Shown: in pieces, positions 1 to 15,600 of the stretch
Numbering within the stretch: the stretch's first letter is position 1
How the letters are laid out: the number at the start of each line of letters is the position of its first letter
Notes under the pieces: model-generated
The model's database searches: none
Seen by the model: the letters and a program-made list of their open reading frames with translations, nothing else
What the model was told of the DNA's origin: nothing
Source: Lichenostomus cassidix
Taxonomy: Eukaryota; Chordata; Aves; Passeriformes; Meliphagidae
Assembly: GCA_008360975.2 (NCBI GenBank)
Contig: CM039183.1
Location: 11,063,762-11,127,761, forward strand
Length of the DNA stretch: 64,000 nt
Direction of reading: 5' to 3'
Position numbers and translations under genes: made by a program

Positions 1-3000
1 TCTATGAATGTCCCCTTGCCTCCTAGCAGTGAACCTGAGCATCTCATTTTCTCAATTATTTTTTCCAAGGCAGAAAATACCCAAAACATACACGGAAGGA
101 AAACAAAAGAGCAAAAACCACTGGTACTTTCCCCCCCATTTCCACTTTTCTTCTGATCCTGAGGACTATGCTTCATTTCACTACCTAAAACTGAAAAAGG
201 TGTGAAGACTCTCTGAAATTCAACACTGATAGCCGCAATATGTTTTTAGAGCTATGTTAGCTAAGTAGGGTAGGAGTCTTCATGGCTTCAGCAAAGAAAA
301 AGCATATGTGTGTATGTGTAGTGAGGAGAAAAATGACAAGTTAAATAAAAATGCTCCTGGACAAGGTTCTCTGCTACCTATGTCAATCTCTTTAATTCAG
401 TCTTTTCCTACCAGTATTTTTAGCTTTTCTGCCACAAATAATTAAAAAACACAGAATAGCCATGCTGAAAAACAGCATTCCTAAAAGTAAGTGTGACCAA
501 AAACTATCACAAATCATTAAATCCAGAGTGTATTTATAAGCAAAAGAAAACAAAAACCACGACCAGATTATTTAAATAGGCCTAAGTGTATAAATGCATC
601 TGGCAAGGACAACAGTGCAGACTGCATGGGAGATGCAAACCTCTTAATTAATCTTTGCTAAAGAAGTCCAAAATTAACATTATGCTTTTAACAACAGAAA
701 ACAATTATAGGTTGGAACTTGAGATATCAAACTCAAGTTTTGTTCAACCCCTCTGTCATTTTAACAGCAGAATTCAACACTTTCCACTGTATATTAAACA
801 CTCCAGGTTAAATTACTCTAGGTTATACTTTGGGCCCCTACTTTAGGCAGAAGTAAGCTAGAGATCACCAGGGGTTCCTTCCCACTTTATCTTTTTTGGA
901 AGAATTCTCTGATGGTATTTCTAACTTAACAAGATGTGCAGCTCAGTTCACCATTTACGAACCAGAATTATTTTTCCACTCACTACAAATGAGAAGAAAA
1001 ATGTTTTGCCACAGAATTTCATTGTACATCAGGATAACCTAAATGAAAATATTTTCATTTGGTTCAATGTGACATTTTGTTTTGAGTCAGAACAACAATA
1101 AACTTTTGTGACTCAGGATCAATAGCATAAGCTAAAAATTGTCCCAGAATAAAGAGTACATATTTTAAAAGGTAACTTTGATTTAAACCATTTCCTCAGC
1201 TCACTAAAAATGCAATGCTCAGCTGTGCATATTATTTGAGCCTGAATCCAAACAACTGCTTTTAAAATACACAGAGAGAGAGTGAAAAGATCTACCTTAT
1301 GCAAAATCTAATGTGCACATAAGACTAAGAAGACAAAATAGGAACATGAAGAAGCCTAAATGAGAGGAGGTAGCATGCACCAAAAAAAAAAAAATCTCAA
1401 AGGATGGAAGGTACCCAAGAAAGTTTTTGAGTAACTTGTCTAGTTGCAGAAAAAAGAAAAAATATCTATCCTGAAAGACAGAAGAGCCTGTATCTGTATC
1501 TAGAGCAAAACAGTCTGTTATTTATTCAGCTACGAATCCAAGGGGAATATTTGTAGAAGATCAAAGGGAAGAACTATCTCATCCTTTCTGCTTGAAATTT
1601 GCATTAAGGGATACTGGAGTTTGGATACAGAATATTCCCTGCAAACAAGACTTGTACTCAATTTCTCCATGCTCCTGGCAGATCCAGGCAGGTGTTTCAG
1701 GAAAGTGCAGGGGGAAGGACGAGAGAACAAGAGAGGAATAATTTTTAAGGGTAGCCACATCATAGGCACCAAAAGTTTGAAAGGTAATGTGCATGATGAC
1801 TGCATAAACTGCCACATGATCAATTCAGCTGTGCAAAATACCAAGTGATAAGTAAAAATCTTGTCACTCCCCAAATTTGCTTTCAACCTCTACAGTATGT
1901 GGTCCAAAGTATGCCTCAATTTATGATTTTTTTTTTTAAACAATCTTAGAGACACCCAGCTCTGCAAAGGAGTTGTTGCTTATGAGGTTATTTTATGAAA
2001 CCAGTACAACAGCATGGGAAAGAGCCCAACAGTAGTAGGCAATACATTATGCTGGTGAAGAAGTATAATCTTTTCCTCTTGATTACATTTGAAAAATTCA
2101 TGTATCACTTCTCAATCACTTTTCAATATCTGAAACCAATACTGTCAGAGCAGGAGTGGGGCAAGGAGAGAGAGAATCTCTGATTAGTGCATCCTACAGG
2201 AGAATTAACCAATTAGTAATTATTTCCTCTAAGGGTTAGATCTTACTGGAAGAATCTCACAGATAGGTGATGCATTGATTGTAACAACAGTACTTGTTAA
2301 GTTTTATCACAGTTATAATTTTTGAAGAGTGTACTGAACAGCATGGGGTAGAAGTAGGATGGAAAAGGACAGTCCAGTTATGAGATATGCTCTCATTCTG
2401 CTCTTAAACCCACAGATACCAGGCTAGCAATATATGGGATAACACCGAAAGCAACCCTTAAAAAAAAAACCAAACAAAAAAACCAAACCAAAACAAAAAA
2501 ACCCAAACTAAACCAAAACAGAAACAACAAAAAACCAAAAGCAAACCAAACTGAAAAGCCAAAACCACACTCTCAAAACCAGAGGAAGTGCACAGGACAG
2601 AGGTGTTCTCACCGGGTAGAGAAATCTAAGCAACTGATCTCAAAACAATTTGTGAAACATGCTTACAAAGGAAGCAATACAGAAATCTCCTTCCAAGAAA
2701 GGCAAAGACAGTCTAAGCTTTCACTAGCTACGTTTCTGGCAGATTCAAGTCACACCAAGCCAACAGATGGCAGAACAAACAAACAAAAAAACCTAAGAAC
2801 AAAAAACATCACATAAAATACAAGAAATTCTCTAACACCCTGGTCTTCCATCTTCCTCTCAGTGCACTTAAACATCTCACAAATCTAAGAAAATAGCAGA
2901 GTAATGCTCTTCATTTAGTACAGAATGTTTCTTTTTCTTTTTTTTCAAGAGTATATGGAGATGTCCAAGACATAAATGCATTATTCATCTAACTACACAA

Positions 3001-3625
3001 AGAGCAGAGAAATAAGAAAACTCACTTCCTAAAGTAATTTTGCCACTGTGATGTGTGATGCTAACAACCACATTTTTTAGCAGTGCAGCAACAGAAAATT
3101 TGGAAAATTAATCAGACGTAATACAATACCAAATGCCCCTGAAAACAGTTCTGAGCCCACTTTCTGTTATTTCTGTTAACTGTATATTCATTCTGTAACA
3201 TAATTACCATCTGGAGAATTCAGAAACTTATATAATTTTATAGTCTTTCATGGGACCATTTAAAGGAACTACCAGACAAAAATACAAGGAAAATGTTTCT
3301 CCTATTTTCAATCACCCTCCAAAAAATTAACAAATTATGCATACTATGACAGTTAAAGAAATTAGAATGAATACATAATACTAAGCCCCTTCTATAAGAG
3401 TGATTAAAGTAAACATGAATACAGGTTAAATAGTGTCAATGCTGCACAAAGTAAGAATTTCCTTCTACACTACAGAAATACACATACAGACTAATAGTTA
3501 CACTGAATGATTTTTACACAGATGAAAACACCACTACTACAACAACAGGACAAAACATGAGCTTTGGAAAAGGAAAACAAGGACAAAACTAACACTGACA
3601 AAGAAAGGCATAAGACGAAAAATAC
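1..3625 (-). other. MAP4K3 intron 15 (partial)
   Basis: AT-rich intronic sequence. I searched it for the next human exon (DLQLEYGQGHQ..) and found no match. It contains an A-rich low-complexity stretch at about 2.46-2.58 kb and a 13-base A run near 1.38 kb. The short ORFs here look like chance. Confidence 0.7.
2461..2580. repeat. A-rich low-complexity tract (AAAC/AACC units)
   Basis: About 120 bases composed mostly of A runs broken by C or CC, such as AAACCAAAC and CCAAAACA. It looks like simple-sequence drift. Nothing next to it suggests a retroposon tail. Confidence 0.75.
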
Positions 3626-3688
3626 CAGGTTAGATCTTGCAGTGTAGTATATGTCTTCTGAATTGTCCAAAAAATCGCTACTGTCAGG
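3626..3688 (-). CDS. MAP4K3: MAP4K3 exon 15 (linker)
   Basis: Encodes [20 protein letters not shown] then L; human reads [21 protein letters not shown]. Acceptor AACAG. The donor GTATTTTT is weak at intron positions 4-6. Phase 0 on both sides. It is the 3'-most MAP4K3 exon I can find in the window. Confidence 0.9.
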
Positions 3689-6600
3689 CTGTTCATTAGA
3701 TAGAGATCAAGAAAAGCAAATTATTTATACTGTGACTGAAAGCCAGGTGCACATAATAGTAAATTTTTTTGCTAAAAAAAAAAAAAATACTGTTAGTTGA
3801 AACTCAAAACCATGTTAAACAGTTCTCAGGACGGAGGTAAAACACAGCTAAGGGAATGGTCACATTACCAAATGCCAAAATGATGAATTACTGTTCATCA
3901 CCTGAGGTGTGGTAATGTGTGACAAACTGTCCCAATAAGAGTCCTGTTCAACATCCCAGTGCAGCACTGACAATAACTCCTTGTGCTGCAGGGGTGCAGT
4001 CCTTTGTGCAGTCATAAGTAACTGAGCATAAGTTTAAGCATGCTTAGTGAGGCAGAAGCAAAAGCACCAGAGCTGCTTCCATGAAAACAGATCCACTCTG
4101 TGGATCTCCTACCCTCCTGTTGCTGGAGGAAGAGACAGGCATCTCTCACTCCCACTTCCGTTTCAAAGACCACCTCTGCTAGAGCAGATAGATTGTTACA
4201 AATTTCTCCCACAGACTGGTTTGTGGTGAGGCTCTTTGCTAAAGCATCCATTCTTTGAATAGGTCACTTGCTTGCAATTTGTCATGCCAATTTAAATTGT
4301 CCACTGGTTCTAAAGCTAATCTATACCTCCATGTTTCTAATTTGGTCTCTGGATCCAACATTATTATTTTCAAAATCAGAGATCTGTTTTATCTGGGAAG
4401 ATCATATCAGGTCTGCATGCTTCATTCTGACATAAAGCATGGAGCAGTTAATTTTCTTCTTCAGAAAGATCCAAACAAACAGTTATAGACATTCCTTATG
4501 GACAGAGAGATGAGGCCAGTTCTTTGGACAGGTTTGAAATATGCAATATCTGACCAGAACAGACATTTTTCTTATCAGTAGAATGAAGCTGGATGGTTCA
4601 AGTCCCTTCACAGAGCAGCAAGAGCTTCTGAAATTCCAAAGTGCAAAGGTCCTGACTGGCTAACACACAGTGTTAGGAAAAGGCTTGATTCCTCTCCTCC
4701 AACACCACCTGTCAAGGAAATGCTCTCAAAAGCTCTGCTTCAATCCCCTTAGAAAACCTCTCTCCAGTTTAGCACCTCAAGTTCCTACAGTGCAATGAAG
4801 GCACCATTGCCCCATGGAGTTATCCATTATAGCTTGTATAGTCAGTGACTGATAAAAAGAAAGAAATGGGAAAAGTATTTTCAAAACTTCAGCCTCTGCA
4901 CTAACATCTTTTTGCAACTATGATTCTGTCTGTGTGTGTGTGTATAAATAAAACTTTTAACGAGCAAAAGCATGGTAATTTCAACTATACAATGCTTCCA
5001 ATTGTATTTTCTTTACAATCCAGACCATGCAACAGGGAAGCAAAGACACGATAACTTGGAATGAGTTCAAAAATAATTTTGAGTTAAATTATGGGTTTAT
5101 GGTAGAAGCACTGCCTTCATTATCATATTTAATAAAAACTTACATAACCAGAGCTCCTAAATGATGCTATTATGCAGTTATGTCAAGGTCTAAGTAATAC
5201 ATCTGAAATACTTGTCTAAATCCTATGTGTGATTTAGTAAGCTGCTCTCCTCCACCTCAAATAGGCACCAGAAACTGAGGCTCCCTGTCCAGCCAGTTCT
5301 GAGGACAAGCAAGATTAAATACAACTTCATACACCCAGAGCCTGCTGACCCACTACCAAAGGGCAAAGCACTTGGAAGGATTATTTCAGTACAACTACAG
5401 AGCACCACAAGGAAGTCTGTGTCAGAAATCCGACTCACATGTGGTTTGTAGGCTACAGAAGTACATTCCTAAGTACACACCCTTCCAAAAACCAACTCAG
5501 AGCAGAGCCAGTGTCTCACCCACCTATTTACTAAGCCAAGGTTAACACCTGCCTTAGAAAAACAAAGAGAACACACAAGTCTGCAGTGAGGAAGCAAAGG
5601 AGTGTCTTTTTATCCAGGAGTGTTAAGAAACTGCCCAAGTGCACAAATGTGGAAAGCAACAGTCTCCAGACAAGAGGAAGCTACTGAAATTGTGTGTGAG
5701 ACAGCAAATACACCTTTTCTGTCTCAGCTTGAGTTCTCACACCCCTTGCTCTGATGGATCCACAGGAAAAAATCATTGGCAATACACCTTGACAGAGTAT
5801 GTCAGCTGCCAGACTCAGCACAGCTCAGCTGTGATGCAGGGCCACAGAGGACTGTTCACAGAGGAAAGTCTTTTAAAAACACTGTACGTCTCCCCCAGGC
5901 TCTCAATTGTATTATTTCCATTGTTAATACCAGAACAAGGGGGAGAAACAGTTGAGTACACACAGGAATTCTACAACTAAAAAATAACTCTTTAAATAAA
6001 GGGAATTATATACTAGGCAGTGAGGTACATAAAGGACAGAATAAATCTACAACACAAAGGTGTGATTTATGTTGCTTAGCACATAAATCACACCTGGCAG
6101 AAACCACAAATAAAGAGGTTTGCTACATATAGTGAATGTAATGGCACAAAAAAACCCACTATGCTACAACTTGTCAGTAAAATCACTAACAAGTTTAGCA
6201 GTACCAAGGAAGCATGCTACACATCTTGGATTTCTCTTCCTCCACAGGTATGTGCAGGGAATAATGTGTAGTGCACAGCCCACATTTGCTACTCACAAAT
6301 TCATGATGTGGCTCTGTCTCTTTCCTCAAGGGTGGATCAAACTTTACTTGGCCAACTAAAGAGGAGAAAAGGAAAAGAAGCTGGGTTGTAGTTAGACAAG
6401 ACTTAGCTCCAAAGGCTACCAAAAAAAGAAAAACTCAGTTAATGAGTGTATCATTTCCCCACTGACAGAAACTTGTGACACATGGACATACCAAACTTGT
6501 GCCTGCTAGAAACTAATGGGTACAGAAAGTACTCTTTTATCACAAAGGCAGCCCAATCACCCTTGCCTCACCTACTCATTAGAAGGAACAGGAAAACCAT

Positions 6601-9600
6601 TGAGCAAACAGGGCAGTGAAGTGTCCTCTTTAGAGGTGCAATGCAGCTGTAATTTATACATAAAACACATCCATGATGTGAATTCATTGTTGATCTGTTC
6701 TTCTGGGAGACTCACTAGCATGAAAGAGTGCTGAATGAAGTCTGGAGTGAATTAACCACATTTGCTAAGACAACTCTTTGGCAGGACCTTTTGAACACTC
6801 CTACCCTCAATTTTACCTTAAGAAAAGACAGCTAAAGCTCATAGCATTGCTCTGATTTAATTCAAGAAAAATAATTACAACAATTTGGGGGATGGAATAG
6901 GCTTTTAATGGCCAGTGATCAACCTCCTCCCTTCTTGATCTCCATGTAACTGTTTCAATTCAAAAGCAAATCCAAGATACTAAATTAAGGAAGAGAAAAA
7001 TATTCCTTTGCCATTCTGTTACCCAGCTAAATCTGGCATTGGTCTAAATATCCTTGCTGGAGTAACACATGAAACAGTATCAGTCATCTTTCAGAAGAGT
7101 TCAGGTTGTGTCCTGTTCAATTAAGATGAAGTAATAATGAACTTTGCTGAAGAGCTGGCAGAGGGTGCATTCAAATATTTCACAGAACCTACATCCTTAA
7201 GTGAAACAGCCTAAGTTTTCATTTTCCTATACATCACTAAAAATGTTTCTACGTATGTCAGATACCCAAAACACCAGCTTAATGATTAAATATATCATAT
7301 CATCATATTACACATGCTTACAGTTTATTTCAGAGCGTGTCTTTTCTTCTCTCCCATTTCTGCTTGTTGAATGAATTCTGTGAGGCACAACAAGAGGCTA
7401 GAAGAGAAAAATAAAATATTTCAATATCAAAGTACACTTGAAACCCAGTATTTTGTAACAGTTTTCAGCAGGCTTCTTTAGCATAATATCAAAAAGAAAG
7501 AAATCAAGTGAAAGCTAAATGTAAAGACTGCATGCATTTTTAATACATTAAAGTTAGAATTATTTGGAGACATTTTAACTGTGGAATGTCTTCAATATAA
7601 GGGTTTTTAGAACACTGGATTTGAGCAAATTAAGACAATGCTGGCCAGCATTTGTCTTTGCTCATATAGTATTTCCTTTTTTCACCATTCAGTTTAAGGC
7701 TATCGGTAGTTTTTTAAATAAGCAGTAAGACCAAATCAGACCTACAGGTAGCATTTCATTCCATTAGATACACCAATAATTTTCCCAGCTTCTAACCTAA
7801 ATTGATTCCTAAAAAGTCATGTTAGGTTGTCTGCTGGAGGTTTTCAAAGTCAAATAGAAAGAAGTATTGCTGGTACTCTTGTGCTGTGTGGCAAGAGAGA
7901 TAGCAAAATTTCTAGAAATCCACCTTCATGTTTATACTCCACTTCTCTTTTTTTCCTGAATTTCCATTTACTTCTCTACAGGATGAAGTGTCCTGAGGTT
8001 TAAGACTTGGCTTTCCTTTTTTGCCTCTGTTGGATTTTTCTCTCTTCTTTCTACATCAACCACTGCAGGCTCTCTTAGAAATGTGGGGGTATTGTCCACC
8101 TTTGTTCACTGCCTCATGGTCCATGCTGAGCATCTTTTCTTGTGAATCAGCCTTCTATACACTTTTGTTAATAATATGGTTGTTGCTGTACTATCAGAGT
8201 CATGAATAGCTCAGAAACTCTGTTTATTCCTCAATACTGTCTGAAAACATAATTTCCCTTCTCTCCTTTTGCTCACACACACTACCACCTTGACTCCTAT
8301 TAGGATCCAACACATGTATGTGGTGTTTCACGTCCCATTTTTGTTGACTTTGCTCTTCCTTGAACTTGGAGAGACTTGCAGATTGCGAGTGTGTATTTTC
8401 TCCCACACATCTCACCAGCAGTTTTTATCACAGCTTGTGTCAATCCTACCCTTCCACAGTTCCATTTTGTCTACTGTGCACTCTTCAGGTTTCAAAAATG
8501 GTTTGCTACAGCTCAGAATGCATTTCAAGGTTTGATCTCATACTAACTGCTGAAAGGCTGCTCATTTATAATCTTCTATTAAGAGGCACTGCCCACATGT
8601 ATGATGTGTGTGCACCTGTACTGATAGCACCAAGAGCCCAGCTGTACTGGGGGTAGGAAGGTATTTTCACCTTTGCAGCAATATTGTGAACACTTTCACC
8701 CTGACACAGATGTCTGTGTTGCACTACAGACAGAGCCTGTCCCCAGATCACCTCCTCCATGACCAGAGAATTACATTCAGGATCAAATCTTCATCTCTCA
8801 GTCATGAGGATGAAGTCCTCAAGTCACCTTGAAATACCTGCACTGACAACACACTGATACAAACACCTGACATCTGAGCTGTGCAAGAGGACAAAGGAAT
8901 GTAGGTTACCTTACTGACACAAATGCCATTTAGGCCCAATTTCCATCATGGCACAGATCTCAAAAGCATCTTATCCCCAAAACTTGCAGTGTGCTACATA
9001 TAAAACATGAACACTTTCCTCTCTGCAACTTTCTCAGCTAAGACCACATCTGTCTTGAGAATCACTGTCACAGAAATGTGGAGAACAGGCAGTTGTCAAC
9101 ACCTCTTAAGTCCAGAGACCCAACCAGAGCTCCTGTCTATGACTGAATGGGAAATTAAGTGAAGTCCTCCATGAGCTGGGGTAGGGAAAAATACTGGAAA
9201 TGTCAGTTTCAGATATTGTTGCCAAATGAATAACAACTGCATGAACAGGAGAACCTTTTATATTACACACAAATGATAGCATGGTTTTCTTGTTTTCACA
9301 CACTGAACACTTCACCTTTGAGTTTAGTATGACTTAAAGATGCAGTGTGGCACTCCTCAGAGTGGTGGCAAATGCAGATCTACTTTGCAACTCTGCAGGC
9401 TATCCAAGCAGTAACAGATTGCATCCCCCTAAAAGCAGCACAGGGCAACTGAAGACCTTGTCACCGCAGTGGAGAGTAGACTTGCCTTCAAAGACCACTG
9501 ACAGATGAAAAAGCTCCTTAGTCTCCACCAAAAAACCTCAAAACACTAACTGCACCACCCAAAAAAATCCACAGCTCTAAACTGGAGAGTATGTCTGAGG

Positions 9601-12600
9601 CTCTAGATTCTCACTGGTGTTTTTGTAATGTGTTACGTTGTGCCATGTTGTGTCACTTTTTATGATTTTTGATGGATGCATTCAGGTGATTGTAACAAGT
9701 ACAGGACTGGTCAGTCACTAAAATAACATCTCCAGCTGCCTCTGCAAGCAGGCAAGTTTTGGAGCAAGTTCAATTGTGTATAAAGGAGCACAAACTTTTT
9801 ATTCCACTTGTTTTATTATCAGAAAGACCACAATGCCAACAACTGCTTTGCCTGTGGCGAGATGCATCTGAAATACAAAAGCTCAACTTCTCCCCAGACA
9901 AGGCATAGTTTTTTGCTCCTGATACCACACTTCATTATGGGATAATTGATAAGTAATACAGTAGACAACAGAAGAGCCTTCTTAATGCTAAGTCACAGGG
10001 GATATGGAAGAGTCAACACTATTTAGTAAGCTACCAGTAACTATCAATAAAATGCAGACTGAGGGGACTCAATGCAAGAAGAGAAAAGAAATTCCCCACC
10101 TGAGGAGCCCAAAATGAAGGTCAGGAGTCCTACTGAAAAGATACACCAGTGACACAGGGTAATGGTACATGGTTTGAGCACAATCTCCCAAGAGGGCAGG
10201 GAAGCCTCATAGAGCTGAGCCACTCACTCACAGGAAGCACACTACCTTTCTTCTTACAACAGCTCATGAAAGCTTTGGTTTTCTGCTTTCCTCAGAAATA
10301 CCACGTAAAGGGCCTCAGAGCTCTTTCCTCACTGAGCACAGAGAGAACTAAAGGACACTAAAGAGCTTATGGTGAGAAGATCCAAGTTACTCGGTGCAGA
10401 CTCCATCAATCATCAGACACCTTTCTCTTAAGTGACCTGAAAGCCAACTACATTAAGGGATTTCTTCTGTGTCTGACTTTTTAAAGAACTTTTTTATTGG
10501 AAAAAATGGGAGCACAGTGCTCCCACTGTGTGCATTTGCTTTTAAAAGTATTGACTCTTACTCAATCCTGATGTCTTCATCTCTTTCCTGCTCATTTGGA
10601 AAGTATGTAAGACCTGCACTCCACAACACCAAAAAATTATCTATTTCACTTTGGGTTCTTTCCACACTTTTTATTTTAGCTTTTAAGATAGACTTGGTGT
10701 AAGTCAACTTGTCTTTGCTGTTCAAGGGGAAAAAAGCTCATTTAACTTGTAAAATCTGAAAATTAGTAACTTAAATTAATTGCCTCTTTTAAGCTTCTTT
10801 TCCTTTGAAGGCATTTTTAGAATAGTTTATCCATTAAAAAACCCAAAAAATACGAAATTAAAGAATCATTGGCATTTGTATTAAAAGGATTACATTTTTT
10901 TCTTCAAAAAAAGGCCATCACTTAGGGAACTGTAAATATTTGTGAAGTATTCACTAACATGCAGTAAAGTATGAAGACAGGATGAAGCAACAGAATATCT
11001 GTTTTCCCTTATTTATTAAACACTTCAGTCCTGTGCTGTTTATCACCTTACATAAGCAAGCTACTTTTTCACAGCTGTTTGAGCAGAAAATCAAGAAACT
11101 CATTGACAAAACTGTAAGTGAAATCAAGTTTCAGGGCATTCTAAGATGGAAAAATACAATCTGCAAAAAACACATGTCAAGCCATTTTGATAAAAACAAT
11201 TACAGGATCATTCTCTCCTGCACAGGTATAAAATTATTTTTATTAATGCTTTCTTTGCAGATGGAAACATAACTTCACAAAGAAACATACAGCAGAATGC
11301 ATGACAGAATCCAGGACTGGAGAAGCAGACCACATTTACTGTTTCAAAATCATTGAACAACAACAAACAAAATTTTGAAGTATTCGCATCTTTTTCTCTT
11401 TCAGCTTCCCTTCCAAAAATATGATTTTTGCTAAGTGCTTGTATGTGTGACAGAGCAGCACAACCAAAAGTAAAAGCAACGTCTGACACTATTCCCAGGT
11501 CACAGAGAATCCTGGGGCTCAATAAATCACAATCATTTAGTTTTGCTAGCAAACAAAAACTTAACCTGATTCCATGACTAAAACATATTCCTACCTCAGG
11601 ATCATCATCATCGAAATCATGGTAAGTGGAATGATCAGGATTATTCATTTTATCCAAAAGTTCAATGGCAAGACTTCGATTTAATGGCTGGGTAACAAAG
11701 GGATGCTGAAAGACAGAGGGAAACAGGGATTAAAATTCCAGCCACTCACATTTAGCATATTTTAATTTTGTAACTTAAAAAACCCCAAACCCATACATAA
11801 ATTTATACCTGTAGCAACTTTTCAGCTGTAGGTCTTTTTTTAGGATTTTTTGTAAGTGCCATTTTCACAAAATGATGGAAACTATTGGACCTGTAAAACA
11901 AAGTGCTAAACATTAAAACCAATTTCCCAGTAAAGTACATTCATTATCTACTGAAACAGAAAAGTACTTACCATTTCATTTTGTCCTTTAATTTAGGGGG
12001 CTGGAAGTTGCTTTTTGTCATTAGAAAAAGTGCTCTGAAGAAAAAAAAAAAGAACAGCATTTCTGTGGTTATGATGCAATACATAAATGAGATAAATTAT
12101 TAAACACTTTATTTAGTTGGCAGGAAGAAACCCCATCAGTTTAAGAGACTCAAGAAGGACATTACACACTTATGCACCAGAAAGAATTGTTAACATTTCC
12201 ATCCTGTTCACTCAGTATACTCACAGCCCAGTACCCTTGCAGTACACCCAAAACCCACAAGGCACACACAGCCATCTCTTCAAATGGATTATTTAACTAA
12301 CTGCATTTACCCACCAGGCTCTAACCCCTTACTAACCTCATTGGATGTAGGTCAAACATTGGAGGCTGAAGTTCAGCAAGCTCTATAGCAGTGATCCCAA
12401 CTGCCCACAGATCACACAGCTGGTTATAGCCACCTTTCCTTTCTACTGCAGCAACTTCTGGTGCCATCCTAAACGGTAAAAGACAATTTTAGGTAAACTT
12501 CTCACCAAAAATCAAATATTCTTCTGTACACAGGAGTTTAGTATTCTTTAATGTTCTCAATCTATAAGGTCACAGTATATATATATACATATATGCACAC

Positions 12601-15600
12601 ACATAAGCGTGTGGGTAAAAAATTATGCAATGTACACCTGAAGTTTCCCTCAGCCATCTTCTAGTAACTAACAGGCAGTTTCTAAAACGATAATTTAGGG
12701 GTAAGTAGATGAAATCAATCTGTCTCACACTAAATACTACTCAGCCAAAGAGCCTGAAGTGTAATTACTCAACTACAATAAAATCCAAGTAATATCTAAA
12801 TTTACATATTGCCCAGAAAGTGATCCACTGACTTTGAAAAAAAGAATTCTAACAAGAGAAGAACTAATAAAATGACAGCTTTTTTGTATCCTGAAAGCCT
12901 GAGACTCATTGTCACCTCTGTATAGAGCACTCCTTGTTTGTAAAGTCTGTCTCTCTCATGTCAGGTGACCTCATTTAAGTCAACAAAGTGGTTTCACATT
13001 CTCAGGTGGCAAAAATGAACAAACATAGCTGGCACATAAATAGGAATACCTAAAGAAAATTATTCACTTGGAATTGTCACGTGCTCTGAATGGCCAAAAT
13101 GAATTATGAATTTGACTGTCTTACATAGCCCTACCAGATGGCCACCATGTTAGTATTTCTTAGCTTTGGGCTTTATCAGTCCAGATCACCTGAAAAGTAG
13201 CACTAAATCTCAATAACTCAATAAGTGTAAAATACAGCTGAAGTCACTCGGAGAGTGCTGCACTAAACCAGCAAGCAGCATCTCAACTGATGCATTATTT
13301 AAATACAGGCATCCTGTGGTCACAGCACCAAGCCTGCTGGAGCTCGAAAAGCATTTGGACAATGCTCTCAGGCACATGGTGTGACACTTGGGGATGCCCT
13401 GTGCAGGGCTAGGAGTTGGACTCCATGATCCCTGCAAGTCCCTTCCTATCCTTATCTGTAGATCTGAAAACATCAGCAGGTCTGGTGGTAGAACTTAAAG
13501 TTTCCATAACTGAACTATATCTAGATACATTTCTTCTGGAGTTCATTAAAAATCCCAAACGCTCTAAATCAAAAGGAGGGAGTTATGACAGTAGAGGGGG
13601 AATATGGGTTAAATGTTTAAACAGGAGGGTTACTAGCTCTGTGGTTAAACTGCCCTGAGACACATCTAGATCTTATGACCACTCAAACCTTCATATGGCC
13701 TGTTTCAACTAAATTTTCTTCTCTGCAAGCTGAAAAATTTTGCTTCCTCACTTCTGGTCTAAAACCTCTCAGAAGCTTTGCAAAGAATAACCGAGGTTCT
13801 TCATCACCATTTATACTAAATGCTTTCTTAGTTATTATTTAAGTTGATTTCACAAGCCTGGCACAATTTGAAAGTTACAGTCAAGGACTGAGGTCACCCA
13901 GATACCTTGGGAAAAAGACACAAACAAATCACACAATCATGACTGATGGGTGTTTGTGTTACTCTGAAAGGGAAGAGAAGCCTTAATGCGACTTACATGG
14001 CAGAAGAATGCTAAAAATACTGTGCTTGGCTATTTCAAGTCAATACTTGAACATAGGGCTTTTTCATTACATATATTTTTATCTTGCACCTACTATGCCA
14101 TCAGACTACAGAATTTTAATCTGTCTGTGAAACAGATGACAAAAGTGCACTTTTACAGTGGGGAATGTGTCTCATCTACTTCCAGGTCAAAGGGAGCAAC
14201 CACTTCCAGCAGGAAAAGGATAAAATGAAAGGCAGAACTTGAGATAAGAAAAATTATACACACTAGTTTAATGGGGAAGAATAAAGATGCAGAACAGTTA
14301 GAACTGTGTCACAGAATTTAATCAGTTTAAGTAAATAAGGAAAAAAAATGGCTTCAAGAAACAGTTCACAAGTGGCAAAAGAGTCTGTGGATCTGTGAAG
14401 ACAAAACTCATCAACTGAAAAGTTGTAGAAAAACTGTATCTAGGCTGGAGAGGAAGAAACATAAAACATCAAAATGGAAAATCAGAGAATTAAAAAAATT
14501 AAGATCAAAGTTAAAAACAAGCAAATTGTTGGTAGTTTTTAAGTCTTACTAAATTAAGACAAATTAGTCAATGGCGACGGCACTACACAGTCTTTCAGTT
14601 TTTCAAAACATTAAAGCCTTTCTCTGATACTCAGCTAATTCAGGATTTGGAATAAGTAACACAGATATGATCACCAGAAAGTCTGACACAGCCTCTAGTG
14701 GTTCATCTACCCAGGAAATGACAAAGTATGCTTTTATCACAATTTTTCAACAGTATTATATATGTTACCATTATATTAATGGTCAAGTAAAACACAGTTA
14801 CCAATATGGGGTGCCAATGAATGATTTCCTTTTGGCAATTGTAGCTGTTATCTGTGCAGATACTCCAAAATCAGCTATTAAAAAAAAGAAAAAAAGGCAA
14901 AAAACAAAATGACAGTTAACAACTGATTTGATGTAATTAATTGTTAATGAACACAAGTTTGCTTTCCCCACTGTTAAGAGGTTCTTATATATACTGAAAA
15001 TATTTAACAAAAAATTAATAACAAAAGCAAATAATAGAAACTTGGTGTGTCTCAGATACCATCGGTCAGCTCCCCTCAGGCATTTGCCAAACATGCACAC
15101 AAATGTCTCTCATCCACACAAGGAAGAGCAGGCTGGCACAGAAGACCTAACAGGTACATGCAGTGTTTCAACAAGATAAAATACCTCATTTTGTGCTACC
15201 AAAGAGATTCTTTCAGATAAGCTTTCAAGGTACATTTCACATGTAAGAACCCTAGATAGTAGATATTATAAAAAATTTATAAAACCCTGTGATTTGATTT
15301 TTACTCTTCCCTTACAATATCAGAAGGTCTTTTACCTCACTGTTCCAAAATTACTTCACCTAATCCTCAGACTCTAATTGGATGGTTTAGTTAGACACTA
15401 CCAGCAAGATAAAAAGAATTCTGATATTCACTAATTCCTTACATGAACCATCACCTCATTAAACAAAACACAGCATGCTGCTTCTTAGAGCAATAAAAAT
15501 ATTAATAGAACTAAGTTGTATAACTCACCTAATTTTACATGTCCATTATCAGTTAAAAGAATGTTTGCTCCCTTTAAAAAAGAAAAGTTTACTTGAATTA

